Source of the DNA: Rhodoplanes serenus
GTDB lineage: Bacteria > Pseudomonadota > Alphaproteobacteria > Rhizobiales > Xanthobacteraceae
Direction: 5' to 3'
DNA length: 49,920 nucleotides
Assembly: GCA_945861855.1 (NCBI GenBank)
Contig: CAMAWG010000011.1
Span: forward strand, 1 to 49,920
Shown here: piece by piece, positions 18,728 to 27,862 of the stretch
Numbering within the stretch: the first letter of the stretch is position 1
How the letters are laid out: every line of letters starts with the position of its first letter
The notes under the pieces: generated by a model
What the model saw: only the letters and a program-made list of their open reading frames with translations
Database searches by the model: none
What the model was told of the DNA's origin: nothing
Position numbers and translations under genes: made by a program

Positions 18728-19117
18728 TCAGAGCAGATACCGCGCCGAACGGTCGGCTGACGGGTAGCAGGGGACCGGCGGCGTTCCGAACAGTTCGCTC
18801 GAAACCGTCGCGATCGGTACGCAGCGCGTGTCCGCCCGGCGCCGCCGGCTACCGCGCCGCTCGGCGGCACGGCGCGCCAGGATATCGCTCGGATCGCGCC
18901 ACGGCGGCACCGCGTAGGCGTCGCGCAGGTCGCTGCGGTTCAAGCCAATGTCCGCCAGCATGCGATCGTCGAGCTCGGCCAGACGCATGGCGTCGCGCCG
19001 GTTCTTGATCCTCCCGGCGAGTTGCTTGAGACCGCGCGCCGCACGGCCGGCAAGGTCCCAAAGCGCGCGGCCCAAAGGCGCCGCACCCGAGATGGCGAGA
19101 GAGCTGATGGCAGGCAT
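18728..19117 (-). CDS. DUF1127-domain small protein
   Basis: A 129-residue basic protein whose centre is a DUF1127 motif: AMRLAELDDRMLADIGLNRS followed by DLRDAY. The ATG at 19117, with GGAG seven bases upstream, was preferred to a longer frame lacking signals. DUF1127 proteins are small, Arg-rich regulators in Rhizobiales; some bind RNA or affect phosphate and carbon responses in Agrobacterium. Here the domain is followed by an unusually long Arg-rich tail (RRAAERRGSRRRRADT) and a Pro/Tyr end. It is transcribed divergently from a LysR gene, which may control it, and has its own terminator. The role is not known. Confidence 0.85.
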   Translation of the reverse strand: MPAISSLAISGAAPLGRALWDLAGRAARGLKQLAGRIKNRRDAMRLAELDDRMLADIGLNRSDLRDAYAVPPWRDPSDILARRAAERRGSRRRRADTRCVPIATVSSELFGTPPVPCYPSADRSARYLL

Positions 19118-19272
19118 GGCAGGCTCCAATTTCGGCTGGGAAATGCGGCAGGGGCACCCTTTTGGGCCGCCGCATCGCTGCGGAGCCACCTGGAATGCCC
19201 ACCCGTATTTCCCCTAGACGAGCGATAATTAGTACGTCCCTATTGATAAGTGAAACGAATGTTTTTAATCTA

Positions 19273-19288
19273 ACCAATCATCATTGGT
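19273..19288. promoter_or_regulatory. Dyad ACCAAT-N4-ATTGGT, candidate LysR operator
   Basis: A perfect six-base dyad with four-base spacer lies in the AT-rich 213-base gap between the divergent DUF1127 and lysR genes, 43 bases before the lysR start. LysR regulators commonly bind such interrupted dyads near their own promoter. No other dyad of this quality was noticed in the gap. Confidence 0.4.
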
Positions 19289-19330
19289 GATATATCGCCG
19301 GACGCTGAACAGCCCGGCCTGGAGGCCACC

Positions 19331-20212
19331 ATGAGCGCCCTGATCGACGTCGACCAACTACGCACCTTCATCGCAATCGTGGAGACCGGCAGCTTCACCA
19401 AGGCCGCCGAGGTCGTGCACAAGACCCAGTCGGCGGTGTCGATGCAGATGAAGCGGCTCGAGGAGCGGCTGGGCAAGCCGATCTTCGCGCGCGACGGCCG
19501 CGCCTCCAAGCTTACCGAGGACGGCGAGCGGCTGTTGGATTACGCGCGCCGCATCATCAAGCTCAACGTCGATGCGCTTGCCGCCTTCGACGACAAGGAA
19601 CTGACCGGCCGGGTGCGGCTCGGCCTGCCCGACGATAACGCCGACCGCTATCTGCCGGAGATCATGGCGCGGTTCTCGCGCGCCTATCCCGGCGTCGAAC
19701 TCACGGTGCTGTGCCAACCGTCGGTCGATCTGGTGGAACTGATCGATTCCAACGAACTCGACCTGGCGATCATCACCGACTGCGGCTCATCGCGCGCGTC
19801 GGAGGCGTTCCGGCGCGAGCGGCTGCTGTGGGTGACGTCGAACCGCCATTCCACCCATTTGGAGGAGCCGCTGCCATTGGCGCTCGGGCGGCCGAGCTGC
19901 GGCTGGCGGCGCGCCGCCATCGAGTGCCGGGAGACGATCGGCCGGCCGCATCACCTCGCCTACACCAGCGCCAACGCCGGCGCCGTGGCCGCCGCCGTGC
20001 TGGCGGGGCTGGCGGTTTCGATATTCCCGGAATCGGGCCTGCGCCCCGGCATGCGCGTGCTTAGCCCCGCGGACGGTTTCCCCGAACTGCCGACCTGCCG
20101 CGTCGGCCTGATCCGCAATCCGCACGAGAGCCTGGCGCTCGCCGACGCGCTCGCCGAGCACATCATCTCCTCGCTCGACAATCTGTCGGAGGCGGCGCAG
20201 GCGGCGGAGTAG
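19331..20212 (+). CDS. LysR-family transcriptional regulator
   Basis: A 293-residue LysR regulator. Residues 1-65 form the winged helix-turn-helix (DVDQLRTFIAIVETGSFTKA, then VHKTQSAVSMQMKRLEERLG), and the rest is a periplasmic-binding-like effector domain. The N-terminus resembles the LrhA/HexA branch. ATG 19331 has GGAGG seven bases upstream. It is divergent from the DUF1127 gene with a dyad between, a standard arrangement for a LysR regulator and its target. The effector cannot be predicted. It converges on gshA with a large palindromic element between. Confidence 0.93.
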   Translation: MSALIDVDQLRTFIAIVETGSFTKAAEVVHKTQSAVSMQMKRLEERLGKPIFARDGRASKLTEDGERLLDYARRIIKLNVDALAAFDDKELTGRVRLGLPDDNADRYLPEIMARFSRAYPGVELTVLCQPSVDLVELIDSNELDLAIITDCGSSRASEAFRRERLLWVTSNRHSTHLEEPLPLALGRPSCGWRRAAIECRETIGRPHHLAYTSANAGAVAAAVLAGLAVSIFPESGLRPGMRVLSPADGFPELPTCRVGLIRNPHESLALADALAEHIISSLDNLSEAAQAAE

Positions 20213-20251
20213 TTTTTTCGCGGCGTAACGCGCTTTTGCGGCCTCTCGCGG

Positions 20252-20349
20252 CCTCATCCTGAGGAGCATCGCGAAGCGATGCGTCTCGAAGGATGGGGCC
20301 GCCCGCATCCTTCGAGACGCGGTCCTTCGGACCGCTCCTCAGGATGAGG
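20252..20349. repeat. 98-base cruciform-forming palindromic element
   Basis: An outer 16-base perfect inverted repeat (CCTCATCCTGAGGAGC and complement at 20334-20349) encloses a small hairpin (CATCG/CGATG at 20268-20282), a 15-base central perfect stem (GCGTCTCGAAGGATG at 20281-20295, complement at 20306-20320) and a second small hairpin (CGGTCC/GGACCG at 20321-20335). The four stems would fold as a cross. It lies between the convergent lysR and gshA genes and resembles REP elements of Bradyrhizobium relatives. Confidence 0.85.
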
Positions 20350-20367
20350 GCGGGACAAGCTTCAAAC

Positions 20368-21732
20368 TTAGTATGCGTACTCTTCGAAAATCGGCTCGAC
20401 CGAGCCCTTCCAAGGCCCGTGATACTTTTCCAGAAGCTCCTCGGCCGGCGTGATGCCCCGCGCGACGATCTCCTGGAGCGGCCGGAGATAGCGAGTCTCG
20501 TCGCGGCCGTTGCGATCGAGCTTGTTGCGGCGGACGAGCCCCTTCTCGGCGAGCCGCAGCGTTTCCACCGAGAGATTGAGCAGGCTCTTGCCGCGGATCG
20601 TCGCCTTGAAGCCCAGACGCGGCACGTCGTCGCGCAACTTCTGGCGCTCCTCGGCGGTCCAGTCCTTCACGATCTCCCAGCAGGCGTCGAGATTGGCGTC
20701 GTCGTAGATCAGGCCGACCCAGAACGCCGGCAGCGACGGCAGCCGCCGCCACGGGCCGCCGTCGGAGCCGCGCATCTCGATGTAGCGCTTCAGGCGCACC
20801 TCCGGAAAGATCGTCGAGACGTGGTTGGCCCAGTCCGAAATCGTGGCGCGCTCGCCGGGAATGAGTTTGCCGGTGAGATGGTCGCGGAACGACTTGCCGG
20901 AGACGTCGATGTATTGGTCGCCGCGCTTGATGAAATACATCGGCACGTCGAGCGCATAGTCCGCGTAGCGCTCGAAGCCCATGCCGGGCTCGAACGCCCA
21001 CGGCAGCATGCCCGAGCGCGCATTGTCGGTGTCGCGCCAGATCTCGGAGCGGAACGACACGAAACCGTTGGGCTTGCCTTGCGTGAACGGCGAGTTGGCG
21101 AACAACGCGGTGCCGACCGGCTGCAGCGCCAGCGCCACACGAAGCTTTTTCACCATGTCGGATTCGGAGGAGAAGTCGTGGTTCGATTGCACCGTGCAGG
21201 TGCGGTACATCATGTCGAGGCCGAGTGTACCGACCTTCGGCATGTAGGCCGTCATGATCTTGTAGCGGCCCTTCGGCATCTGCGGGATATCGGCGCGACT
21301 CCAGTTCGGCGTCATGCCGAGGCCGAGGAAGCCGATGCCGAGCGGCTTTGCCACCTCGCGCACCTGCGCCAGATGCGCCATCAGCTCGTTGCAGGTCTGG
21401 TGGATGGTCTCGACCGGCGCGCCGGACAGCTCGAACTGGCCGCCGGGCTCGAGCGAGATCGCGCCGCCGCCGGTCACGTCGGCGAGGCCGATGATGTTCT
21501 CGCCCTCCATGATCGGCTCCCAGCCGAGCAGGTGCTGCATTCCGTCGAGCAGCGCCCGGATGCCGCGCGGGCCGCCGTACGGCACCGGCTTGTGGCCGTC
21601 TACCGTGAAGACGAGCTTCTCGTGTTCGGTGCCGACGCGGAATTTCGCCTTCGGCTTGCAGCCCGCCTCGAACCACGCGACGAGTTCGTCACGCGATTCG
21701 ATCGGCGTCATGTCGACTTGGTCGCGAGCCAT
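20368..21732 (-). CDS. gshA: Glutamate-cysteine ligase
   Basis: The first and rate-limiting step of glutathione synthesis: ATP-dependent joining of glutamate and cysteine in the cytoplasm. The 454-residue protein belongs to the plant/alphaproteobacterial type of the GCS2 family. Typical segments are KFRVGTEHEKLVF (active-site Glu), SLEPGGQFELSG, and YIEMRGSDGGPWRRLPSLPAFWVGL (kept here as several conserved blocks). ATG 21732 is chosen. Its 3' end faces the palindromic element and lysR. The next gene, fadB-like, is 156 bases upstream and also on the minus strand, so an independent gshA promoter probably lies in that gap. Confidence 0.96.
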   Translation of the reverse strand: MARDQVDMTPIESRDELVAWFEAGCKPKAKFRVGTEHEKLVFTVDGHKPVPYGGPRGIRALLDGMQHLLGWEPIMEGENIIGLADVTGGGAISLEPGGQFELSGAPVETIHQTCNELMAHLAQVREVAKPLGIGFLGLGMTPNWSRADIPQMPKGRYKIMTAYMPKVGTLGLDMMYRTCTVQSNHDFSSESDMVKKLRVALALQPVGTALFANSPFTQGKPNGFVSFRSEIWRDTDNARSGMLPWAFEPGMGFERYADYALDVPMYFIKRGDQYIDVSGKSFRDHLTGKLIPGERATISDWANHVSTIFPEVRLKRYIEMRGSDGGPWRRLPSLPAFWVGLIYDDANLDACWEIVKDWTAEERQKLRDDVPRLGFKATIRGKSLLNLSVETLRLAEKGLVRRNKLDRNGRDETRYLRPLQEIVARGITPAEELLEKYHGPWKGSVEPIFEEYAY

Positions 21733-21888
21733 TCGGGGTTCCGGCGAAAAAAGGTCGCAACCCTAATCACGGGTGGAGCGAAAGGGCAATCATGGCGGCG
21801 GGTCAGGCCAGCCCGCCGGTGAGGAGCGCACCGTGCGGGGCGCATAGGTGCCCGTCCCCGGGGTTGGCACTGCCCACCAGGGGTCGGG

Positions 21889-24090
21889 TCACGCGGCCTT
21901 CTTTCCGGGAGCGAAGCGGCCGTAAAAGCTCTCGCCCTTCTGCGCCATGTCGAGCAGGAGCTTGGCGGGCGCGAAGCGGGCGCCGTGTTTCTTCTGCAGG
22001 CGCTGGCACAGCTCGACGAAGTTCTTGGTGCCCATCATGTCGATGTAGGACAGCGTGCCGCCGGAGAACGGCGCAAAGCCAAAGCCCAGGATCGAGCCGA
22101 CGTCAGCCTCGCGCACGTCGGTGAGCACGCCCTCCTCGAAGCAGCGCGCGGTCTCCAGCGCCTGCATCGCCAGCAGGCGATCCTTGATCTCCTGCACGTC
22201 GATCTTGTCGGGATCGAGCTTCTTCGACTGCATGCCGGTCAACCCCGGCCACAGCTTCTTCGCGCCGCTCAGCGGATAGTCGTAGAAGCCCTTGCCGTTC
22301 TTGCGCCCGAGCCGGCCCTGCTTCTCGACCATGAATTCGAGCAGGGCCTTCTGCCGCAGGTCGATCGCCGTCTTGCCAAGATCGGCTTCGGTCGCCTTGA
22401 CGATCTTCCAGGCCAGATCGACCGCGACCTCGTCGTTGAGCGCGAGCGGGCCGACCGGCATGCCGGCCATGCGGCCGACGTTCTCGATCATCGCCGCGGG
22501 GATTCCCTCGGCCAGCATCAGATGGCCTTCGCGCAGATAGGTGCCGACCACGCGCGAGGTGTAGAAGCCGCGCGAGTCGTTGACGACGATCGGGGTCTTA
22601 CGGATGGTGCGCACGAAATCGAGCGCCAGCGCCAGCGCCGCGTCGCCGGTCTTCTTGCCGACGATGATCTCGACCAGCATCATGCGCTCGACAGGCGAGA
22701 AAAAGTGAATGCCGATGAATTTCGTCTGGTCTCTGGCGCTCTCGGCGAGCGAGGTGATCGGCAGGGTCGAGGTGTTGGAGCCGAAGATGACATTGGGCGC
22801 CACCGCCTGCGCCTTGGCGGTGGCTTCGGCCTTTACCTTGCGATCCTCGAACACCGCCTCGACGATGAGATCGACCCCCGCGAGCGCGCCGTAGTCGGCG
22901 GTCGCGGTGATGCGGGCGAGCACGGCCTCGCGCTGCGCCGAGGTGGCGCGGCCCTTGTTGACCTGGTCGGTGAGGCCCTTCTGGACATAGGCCTTGCCCT
23001 TGTCCGCGCTTTCCTGGTCGCGGTCGATCAGCACGACATCGATCCCGGCCTGCGCGCTGACCGAAGCGATGCCGGCGCCCATGAAGCCGGCGCCGAGAAT
23101 TCCGATCTTCTTGATCTGCACCTGCGGCACGTTCGCCGGCCGCCGCGCGCCTTTGCTGAGATCCTGCAGCGAGACGAACAGCGAGCGGATCATCGCTGCT
23201 GCTTCCGGCGAGCGCAGGATCTTGGCGAAGTGCCGCGACTCCACGGTGAGCGCGCGATCCATCGGCAGTTGCAGGCCTTCGTACACCACCTGGAGGATCG
23301 CGCGGGCGGCGGGATAATTGTCGTAGGTCTCTCGCCGGTAGATCGCGTTCGCCGCCGGGAAGGTCATCATCCCGGCCCGCGAATAGACCTGCCCGCCCGG
23401 CAGGCGGAAGCCGTCGGCGTCCCACGGCGCCTTGGCTTTCGGGTTGGCCTTGGCCCAGTCCTTCGCCGTCTTGATCAGATCGGCGGCCGGCACGACCGCA
23501 TCGACAAGCTTCATGGTCTTGGCGCGGTTGAGCCGGAGCTGGTCGCCCTTGAGCAGAAACTGCAGTGAATCCTGCGGCGCCATCATGCGCGCGATGCGCT
23601 GGGTGCCGCCGGCGCCGGGGAACAGTCCGATCTTGACCTCGGGGAGGCCCAGGCGGGTCTTGTCGTTGTCGGCGGCGACGCGCTGGTGGCAGGCGAGGCA
23701 GAGCTCAAAGCCGCCGCCCAGCGCCGTGCCGTTGATCGCGGCGACGAAAGGCTTGCCGCAGGTCTCGATGCGCCGGTAAAGCTGCGAGAGCTTGCGGCTC
23801 TCGGCGAACAGCACGGTGGCCGCGGCCTCCTCGCCCTTGCTCGCGACCATCTGCTTGAACGTGTGCGTCATCGTTTCCAGAAGCGCGAGATCTGCGCCGG
23901 CGCAGAACGTCTCCTTGCCGGAGGTGACGACCGCGCCCTTGATCGCGGCGTCGGTCGCGACCTTCTCGACGATCGCCGACAGCTCCCCGATCACGCCGAG
24001 ATCGATGACGTTCATCGAACGCCCCGGCGAATCCCAGGTGATGAGCGCGATACCGTCGGCATCGACGTCGAGCTTGAAATTGTCGGCCAT
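21889..24090 (-). CDS. Bifunctional enoyl-CoA hydratase / 3-hydroxyacyl-CoA dehydrogenase (FadB/FadJ-like)
   Basis: A 733-residue two-domain enzyme of beta-oxidation. The N-terminal third is a crotonase domain (ETFCAGADLALL and GTALGGGFELCLACH supply the oxyanion hole). The remainder is an NAD-dependent 3-hydroxyacyl-CoA dehydrogenase with the dinucleotide loop GAGFMGAGIA, the catalytic dyad region IGIHFFSPVERMMLVEI (His) and a C-terminal helical domain. ATG 24090 has GGGAGAA four bases upstream. It is the last gene of a minus-strand operon beginning with an acyl-CoA dehydrogenase at 27712, so hydration and oxidation of acyl-CoAs are encoded together with the thiolase. Confidence 0.96.
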   Translation of the reverse strand: MADNFKLDVDADGIALITWDSPGRSMNVIDLGVIGELSAIVEKVATDAAIKGAVVTSGKETFCAGADLALLETMTHTFKQMVASKGEEAAATVLFAESRKLSQLYRRIETCGKPFVAAINGTALGGGFELCLACHQRVAADNDKTRLGLPEVKIGLFPGAGGTQRIARMMAPQDSLQFLLKGDQLRLNRAKTMKLVDAVVPAADLIKTAKDWAKANPKAKAPWDADGFRLPGGQVYSRAGMMTFPAANAIYRRETYDNYPAARAILQVVYEGLQLPMDRALTVESRHFAKILRSPEAAAMIRSLFVSLQDLSKGARRPANVPQVQIKKIGILGAGFMGAGIASVSAQAGIDVVLIDRDQESADKGKAYVQKGLTDQVNKGRATSAQREAVLARITATADYGALAGVDLIVEAVFEDRKVKAEATAKAQAVAPNVIFGSNTSTLPITSLAESARDQTKFIGIHFFSPVERMMLVEIIVGKKTGDAALALALDFVRTIRKTPIVVNDSRGFYTSRVVGTYLREGHLMLAEGIPAAMIENVGRMAGMPVGPLALNDEVAVDLAWKIVKATEADLGKTAIDLRQKALLEFMVEKQGRLGRKNGKGFYDYPLSGAKKLWPGLTGMQSKKLDPDKIDVQEIKDRLLAMQALETARCFEEGVLTDVREADVGSILGFGFAPFSGGTLSYIDMMGTKNFVELCQRLQKKHGARFAPAKLLLDMAQKGESFYGRFAPGKKAA

Positions 24091-24118
24091 TGCTTCTCTC
24101 CCGCGGCAACGCCGCTCT

Positions 24119-24583
24119 TCACTCCTTGATCGGTTCGCCGGACTTGCGCATCCAGCGGCGGCCCTTGTCGTCGCGCTCCATGCGGAAATCGACGTCGGGA
24201 TAGTGCACGCGCTCGTCCTTCGAGCGGGTGCCGACTTCGAGATAAAGCGCGTCCTGTCCGGTGCGGTTGATCAGGCAGTGGCCGATGCCGCCGTTCGCCC
24301 GCCAGCCAGCGGCGTCGCCCGGCTTGAGCACGGTCTCGCCGTCGTCCTCGTGCAGAACGAGCTCGCCTTCGAGCATATAGATGAACTCGTCCTCGCTCTC
24401 GTGCCAATGGCGCAGTGCCGATTTCGAATGCGCCTTGATGCGCGCGATGTTGACGCCGAATTGCGTGAAGCCCGCCGCGTCGCCGAGCTTCTGCTTCTCG
24501 CGGCCGGCGATCGCCGGCGCGAACTCCTTCGGATAGGAGGCGTTGTTGGCAAACGGGATCTTTGAACGGTCGATCTTCGGCAT
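24119..24583 (-). CDS. Cupin-domain protein (tandem copy 1)
   Basis: A 154-residue cupin. Metal-binding motif 1 is RHWHESEDEFIYMLEGE (H, H, E and terminal G), and motif 2 is LKPGDAAGW...GHCLINRT with the last histidine. It is clearly paralogous to the next gene: both start MPKID, share [22 protein letters not shown] and GHCLINRT. Only five bases separate them. They sit between thiolase and FadB in a beta-oxidation operon, an unexpected place for cupins. Cytoplasmic; the substrate is unknown, but the complete metal site suggests an enzyme or a metabolite-binding protein. Confidence 0.88.
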   Translation of the reverse strand: MPKIDRSKIPFANNASYPKEFAPAIAGREKQKLGDAAGFTQFGVNIARIKAHSKSALRHWHESEDEFIYMLEGELVLHEDDGETVLKPGDAAGWRANGGIGHCLINRTGQDALYLEVGTRSKDERVHYPDVDFRMERDDKGRRWMRKSGEPIKE

Positions 24584-24588
24584 CGGGG

Positions 24589-25062
24589 TCAGGCCTTCCG
24601 CGCCGGATAAGGGTTGCCGTTCTTGCGCAGATAGCGCCCGCCGTTCTTGTCGCGCTCGAGCCTCATGTCGATGTCGGAATAGACCACGGTTTCATGCACC
24701 GTGCGGGTGCCGACCTCGATGTAGACCGCGTCCTTCTGCGTGCGGTTGATCAGGCAATGGCCGTTGCCGCTGTTCGCCTTGAAGCCCGCGGCGTCGCCCG
24801 GCTTGAGCATGATCTCGCTGTGGTCCTCGCACAGTACGATCTCGCCCTCGATCACGTAGATGAACTCGTCCTCGTTGCGATGCCAGTGCCGCTGCGACGA
24901 CCAGGCGCCGGGCTTGAGCGTGGTGAGATTGACGCCGAACTGGCTCAAGCCCACGGCGTTGCCGAGGCGCTTCCGCTCGCGGCCGACGATCGGCTGCCAG
25001 AACGGATCGGGATAGTTGTTGACGGTATCGACGGGGATTTTTGCGAGATCGATCTTAGGCAT
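24589..25062 (-). CDS. Cupin-domain protein (tandem copy 2)
   Basis: A 157-residue paralogue of the neighbouring cupin. It keeps both metal motifs ([17 protein letters not shown] and LKPGDAAGF...GHCLINRT) and the C-terminal [14 protein letters not shown], which matches ERDDKGRRWMRKSG in copy 1. The start is ATG 25062, 28 bases after the thiolase stop. Retention of all ligands in both copies argues for two working proteins, possibly a heteromer or enzymes with different substrates. The C-terminal basic ERDxxGxRxxRK block is shared and may be a family mark. Confidence 0.88.
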   Translation of the reverse strand: MPKIDLAKIPVDTVNNYPDPFWQPIVGRERKRLGNAVGLSQFGVNLTTLKPGAWSSQRHWHRNEDEFIYVIEGEIVLCEDHSEIMLKPGDAAGFKANSGNGHCLINRTQKDAVYIEVGTRTVHETVVYSDIDMRLERDKNGGRYLRKNGNPYPARKA

Positions 25063-25089
25063 TCCAAATCCTCGGCCTTGGTTAGAAAA

Positions 25090-26298
25090 CTACACCCTCT
25101 CAATAATCGTCGCGGTGCCCATGCCGACGCCGATGCACAACGTCACCAGCGCGGTCGAGAGATTGCGCCGCTCCAGCTCGTCCAGCACCGTGCCGAGGAT
25201 GATCGCGCCGCTGGCGCCAAGCGGATGGCCCATGGCGATCGCGCCGCCGTTGACGTTGATCTTGTCGTGGGCGATGTCGAGCGCCTGCATGTAGCGCAGC
25301 ACCACAGAGGCGAAGGCCTCGTTGAGCTCGTAAAGGTCGATGTCCTTGACCGTCATCCCGGCCTTCTTGAGTACCTTCTCGGTCACCGGCACCGGTCCCG
25401 TCAGCATGATCGACGGCTCCGAGCCGATGTTGGCGAACTGACGGATGCGGGCGCGCGGCTTCAGTCCCGCCGCGGTGCCGGCGTTCTTGTTGCCGATCAG
25501 GACGGCGGCGGCGCCATCGACGATGCCGGACGAATTGCCCGGCGTGTGGACGTGGTTGATCGACTCGATCTCCGGATAGCGCTGGATCGCGACCGCGTCG
25601 AAGCCCGCCATCTCGCCCATCTGCGCGAACGACGGATTGAGCTGCCCGAGCGTCTGCATGGTCGTGCTCGGCCGCATGTGCTCGTCCCGGTCGAGCAGGG
25701 TGAGCCCGTTAACGTCCTTGACCGCGATCACCGACTTTTTGAAGCGGCCGTCCTCCCAGGATTTCGCCGCGCGCTTCTGGCTCTCGACCGCGTAGGCATC
25801 GACGTCGTCGCGCGAGAAGCCGTACTTTGTCGCGATCAGATCGGCGGAAATGCCCTGCGGCACGAAATAGGACTTCAGTGCGATCGACGGGTCGACCGGC
25901 CAGGCCCCGCCGGACGCGCCGATGCCGACGCGGCTCATGGATTCGACGCCGCCGCCGATCGTCATGTCGTGCTGGCCGGACATGATCTCGGCCGCGGCGA
26001 AGTTCACCGCGTCGAGGCCGGAGGCGCAGAAACGGTTGATCTGGATGCCCGGCACCTCGTTGCCGTAGCCGGCCATGATCGCGGCGACCCGGGCGATGTC
26101 GCCGCCGACCTCGCCGACCGGATCGACGCAGCCCAGCACCACGTCGTCGACCAGCACCGGATCGAGGTCGTGGCGCTCCCTGATGGCGCCGAGCGCCTGG
26201 CTCGCGAGATTGAGCGCGGTCACCTCGTGCAGCGATCCGTCGGCCTTGCCGCGCCCGCGCGGGGTGCGGACGGCGTCGTAGATGAAGGCATCGGTCAT
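25090..26298 (-). CDS. Acetyl-CoA C-acyltransferase (thiolase, FadA-like)
   Basis: A 402-residue thiolase that cleaves 3-ketoacyl-CoA with CoA to give acetyl-CoA. The acylated cysteine is C91 in [11 protein letters not shown], the histidine is in [15 protein letters not shown], and the second cysteine in CIGVGMGTA. The length and N-terminus ([19 protein letters not shown]) fit degradative FadA-type thiolases. The start (ATG 26298) overlaps the stop of the 84-residue gene by four bases. With the FadB-like gene downstream it forms the usual FadAB pair, though split here by two cupin genes. Confidence 0.96.
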   Translation of the reverse strand: MTDAFIYDAVRTPRGRGKADGSLHEVTALNLASQALGAIRERHDLDPVLVDDVVLGCVDPVGEVGGDIARVAAIMAGYGNEVPGIQINRFCASGLDAVNFAAAEIMSGQHDMTIGGGVESMSRVGIGASGGAWPVDPSIALKSYFVPQGISADLIATKYGFSRDDVDAYAVESQKRAAKSWEDGRFKKSVIAVKDVNGLTLLDRDEHMRPSTTMQTLGQLNPSFAQMGEMAGFDAVAIQRYPEIESINHVHTPGNSSGIVDGAAAVLIGNKNAGTAAGLKPRARIRQFANIGSEPSIMLTGPVPVTEKVLKKAGMTVKDIDLYELNEAFASVVLRYMQALDIAHDKINVNGGAIAMGHPLGASGAIILGTVLDELERRNLSTALVTLCIGVGMGTATIIERV

Positions 26299-26549
26299 CG
26301 TGTCGTCCTCCGGCGATTCGTCTTCATTGTCGCGCCGGCGGGCGGCGCGCCGTATTCGGCTATGAACCCGGCAAACGCGGCGTCGAGCTTCTTCGGCACG
26401 GCAAACTCATCGAGTCGTTCCAACAATACGACAAGCAGGTAATTGTTCGATAAGCCGTACCGGCGGTTGAGCGCTCTCAATCGTTCATAGCCGTCTTCGG
26501 TCAGGGCAGCGGCGAAGCGGCGCGGCAATGTCAGGCGTTTCGCGGCCAT
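26295..26549 (-). CDS. Small uncharacterised protein in the beta-oxidation operon
   Basis: An 84-residue basic protein from ATG 26549. It has no signal peptide or membrane segment and no motif I can name. The N-terminus ([20 protein letters not shown]) and the leucine-rich middle ([14 protein letters not shown]) suggest a small helical domain, perhaps of ribbon-helix-helix or regulator type, but this is weak. It is fixed in the operon: five bases after the acyl-CoA dehydrogenase stop and overlapping the thiolase start by ATGA, so it is translated with them. A regulatory or accessory function in fatty-acid oxidation is inference from position. Confidence 0.7.
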   Translation of the reverse strand: MAAKRLTLPRRFAAALTEDGYERLRALNRRYGLSNNYLLVVLLERLDEFAVPKKLDAAFAGFIAEYGAPPAGATMKTNRRRTTR

Positions 26550-26554
26550 CGGGC

Positions 26555-27712
26555 CTACAAGCTCCTCGCGATCAGCAGCTTCATGATCTCGTTTGTGCCG
26601 GCATAGATGCGCATCACCCGCGCGTCGCGGTAGATGCGCGAGATCGGATATTCGTCCATATAGCCGTAGCCGCCGAACAGTTGCAGGCAGCGGTCAGCGA
26701 CATTTCCTAGCGTATCGGTGGCCCAGTACTTGGCCATCGAGGCGGTCACGGTGTCGAGTTCGCCCTTCAGGAATCGCTCCACGCATTGGTCGGTGAATGC
26801 CCGGGCGATGGTCGCCTCGGTCTTGCAGGCGGCCAGCTCGAACTGGGTATTCTGGAACTCGATGATCTTCTTGCCGAACGCGGTCCGCTGCTTGACGTAG
26901 TCGACGGTGAGCGCGACCGCCCGTTCCATCATCGCCACGGCGTGAACCGCGACGATCATCCGCTCCTGCGGCAGTTCCTTCATGAGCTGAACGAAGCCCT
27001 GCCCCTCCTCGGGACCGAGCAGGTTGTCGGCCGGCAGCGACACATCCTCGAAGAACAGCTCCGACGTATCGGCAGAATCCAGGCCCAGCTTCTTGAGCTT
27101 GCGGCCGCGGCGGAAGCCCGCCGCGTCGTCGGTCTCCACGACCATGAGCGACACGCCCTTCGCCTTCTCCTTTGGATCGGTCTTGGCGACGACGACGATC
27201 AGGTTGGCGTGCTGGCCGTTGGTGATGAAGGTCTTCGAGCCGTTGAGGAGATAGCGGTTGCCCTTCTTCACCGCCGTCGTCCGCACGTTCTGCAGGTCCG
27301 ACCCGGTGCCGGGCTCGCTCATGGCGATGGCGCCGACCAGTTCGCCGGTGGCGAGCCTGGGCAGCCAGCGCTGCTTCTGCTCCTCGGTGCCGAAGCGCCA
27401 GATGTAGGGCGCGACGATGCCGGAATGCAGCTGCGCACCGAACGAGTCGAATCCGGCGAAGCTGTAGGCGCGGTTGATGACCGCCTCATGGGCGAACGTG
27501 CCCCCCGCGCCGCCGTACTCCTCGGGGATCATGGCGCAAAGCAGGCCCGCTCCTCCCGCCTTGGTCCAGACCTCGCGCGGATACATGTGGTCGTCGTTCC
27601 ACTTGTCGACATGCGGCACGAACTCGGCCTTCAGGAAGCGGTCGGCCTGCTCCTCAAGGAGGACAAGCTCCTCCGTCATCCAGGCAGGACGCGGCAGATT
27701 GAGAGGGTTCAT
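26555..27712 (-). CDS. Acyl-CoA dehydrogenase (long-chain type)
   Basis: An FAD flavoenzyme of 385 residues from ATG 27712 that makes the first double bond in acyl-CoA oxidation. It contains MIPEEYGGAGG, AIAMSEPGTGSDLQ (FAD site) and the end IYRDARVMRIYAGTNEIMK. The base position of medium-chain enzymes (the Glu before GT) is alanine here (YAGT), but LPQERMIVA matches the region where long-chain/isovaleryl types carry their catalytic glutamate, so the enzyme is probably active with that architecture. It is the first gene of the operon that runs to the FadB-like gene, and is divergent from a TctC-type gene. Confidence 0.94.
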   Translation of the reverse strand: MNPLNLPRPAWMTEELVLLEEQADRFLKAEFVPHVDKWNDDHMYPREVWTKAGGAGLLCAMIPEEYGGAGGTFAHEAVINRAYSFAGFDSFGAQLHSGIVAPYIWRFGTEEQKQRWLPRLATGELVGAIAMSEPGTGSDLQNVRTTAVKKGNRYLLNGSKTFITNGQHANLIVVVAKTDPKEKAKGVSLMVVETDDAAGFRRGRKLKKLGLDSADTSELFFEDVSLPADNLLGPEEGQGFVQLMKELPQERMIVAVHAVAMMERAVALTVDYVKQRTAFGKKIIEFQNTQFELAACKTEATIARAFTDQCVERFLKGELDTVTASMAKYWATDTLGNVADRCLQLFGGYGYMDEYPISRIYRDARVMRIYAGTNEIMKLLIARSL

Positions 27713-27862
27713 AGGCTGGACGATCCCGGCGATTCTGAGCCCAACATACCCGCCGCGCACCCCTGGCGCGAGGGCACATCTACCCGCCGCGAGACCGTCC
27801 CGCTAAGCTCGGCCCTCATGTGCGGCCATTAGAAGCCGCCGAGCCTTGCGGGAGGGTACGAC

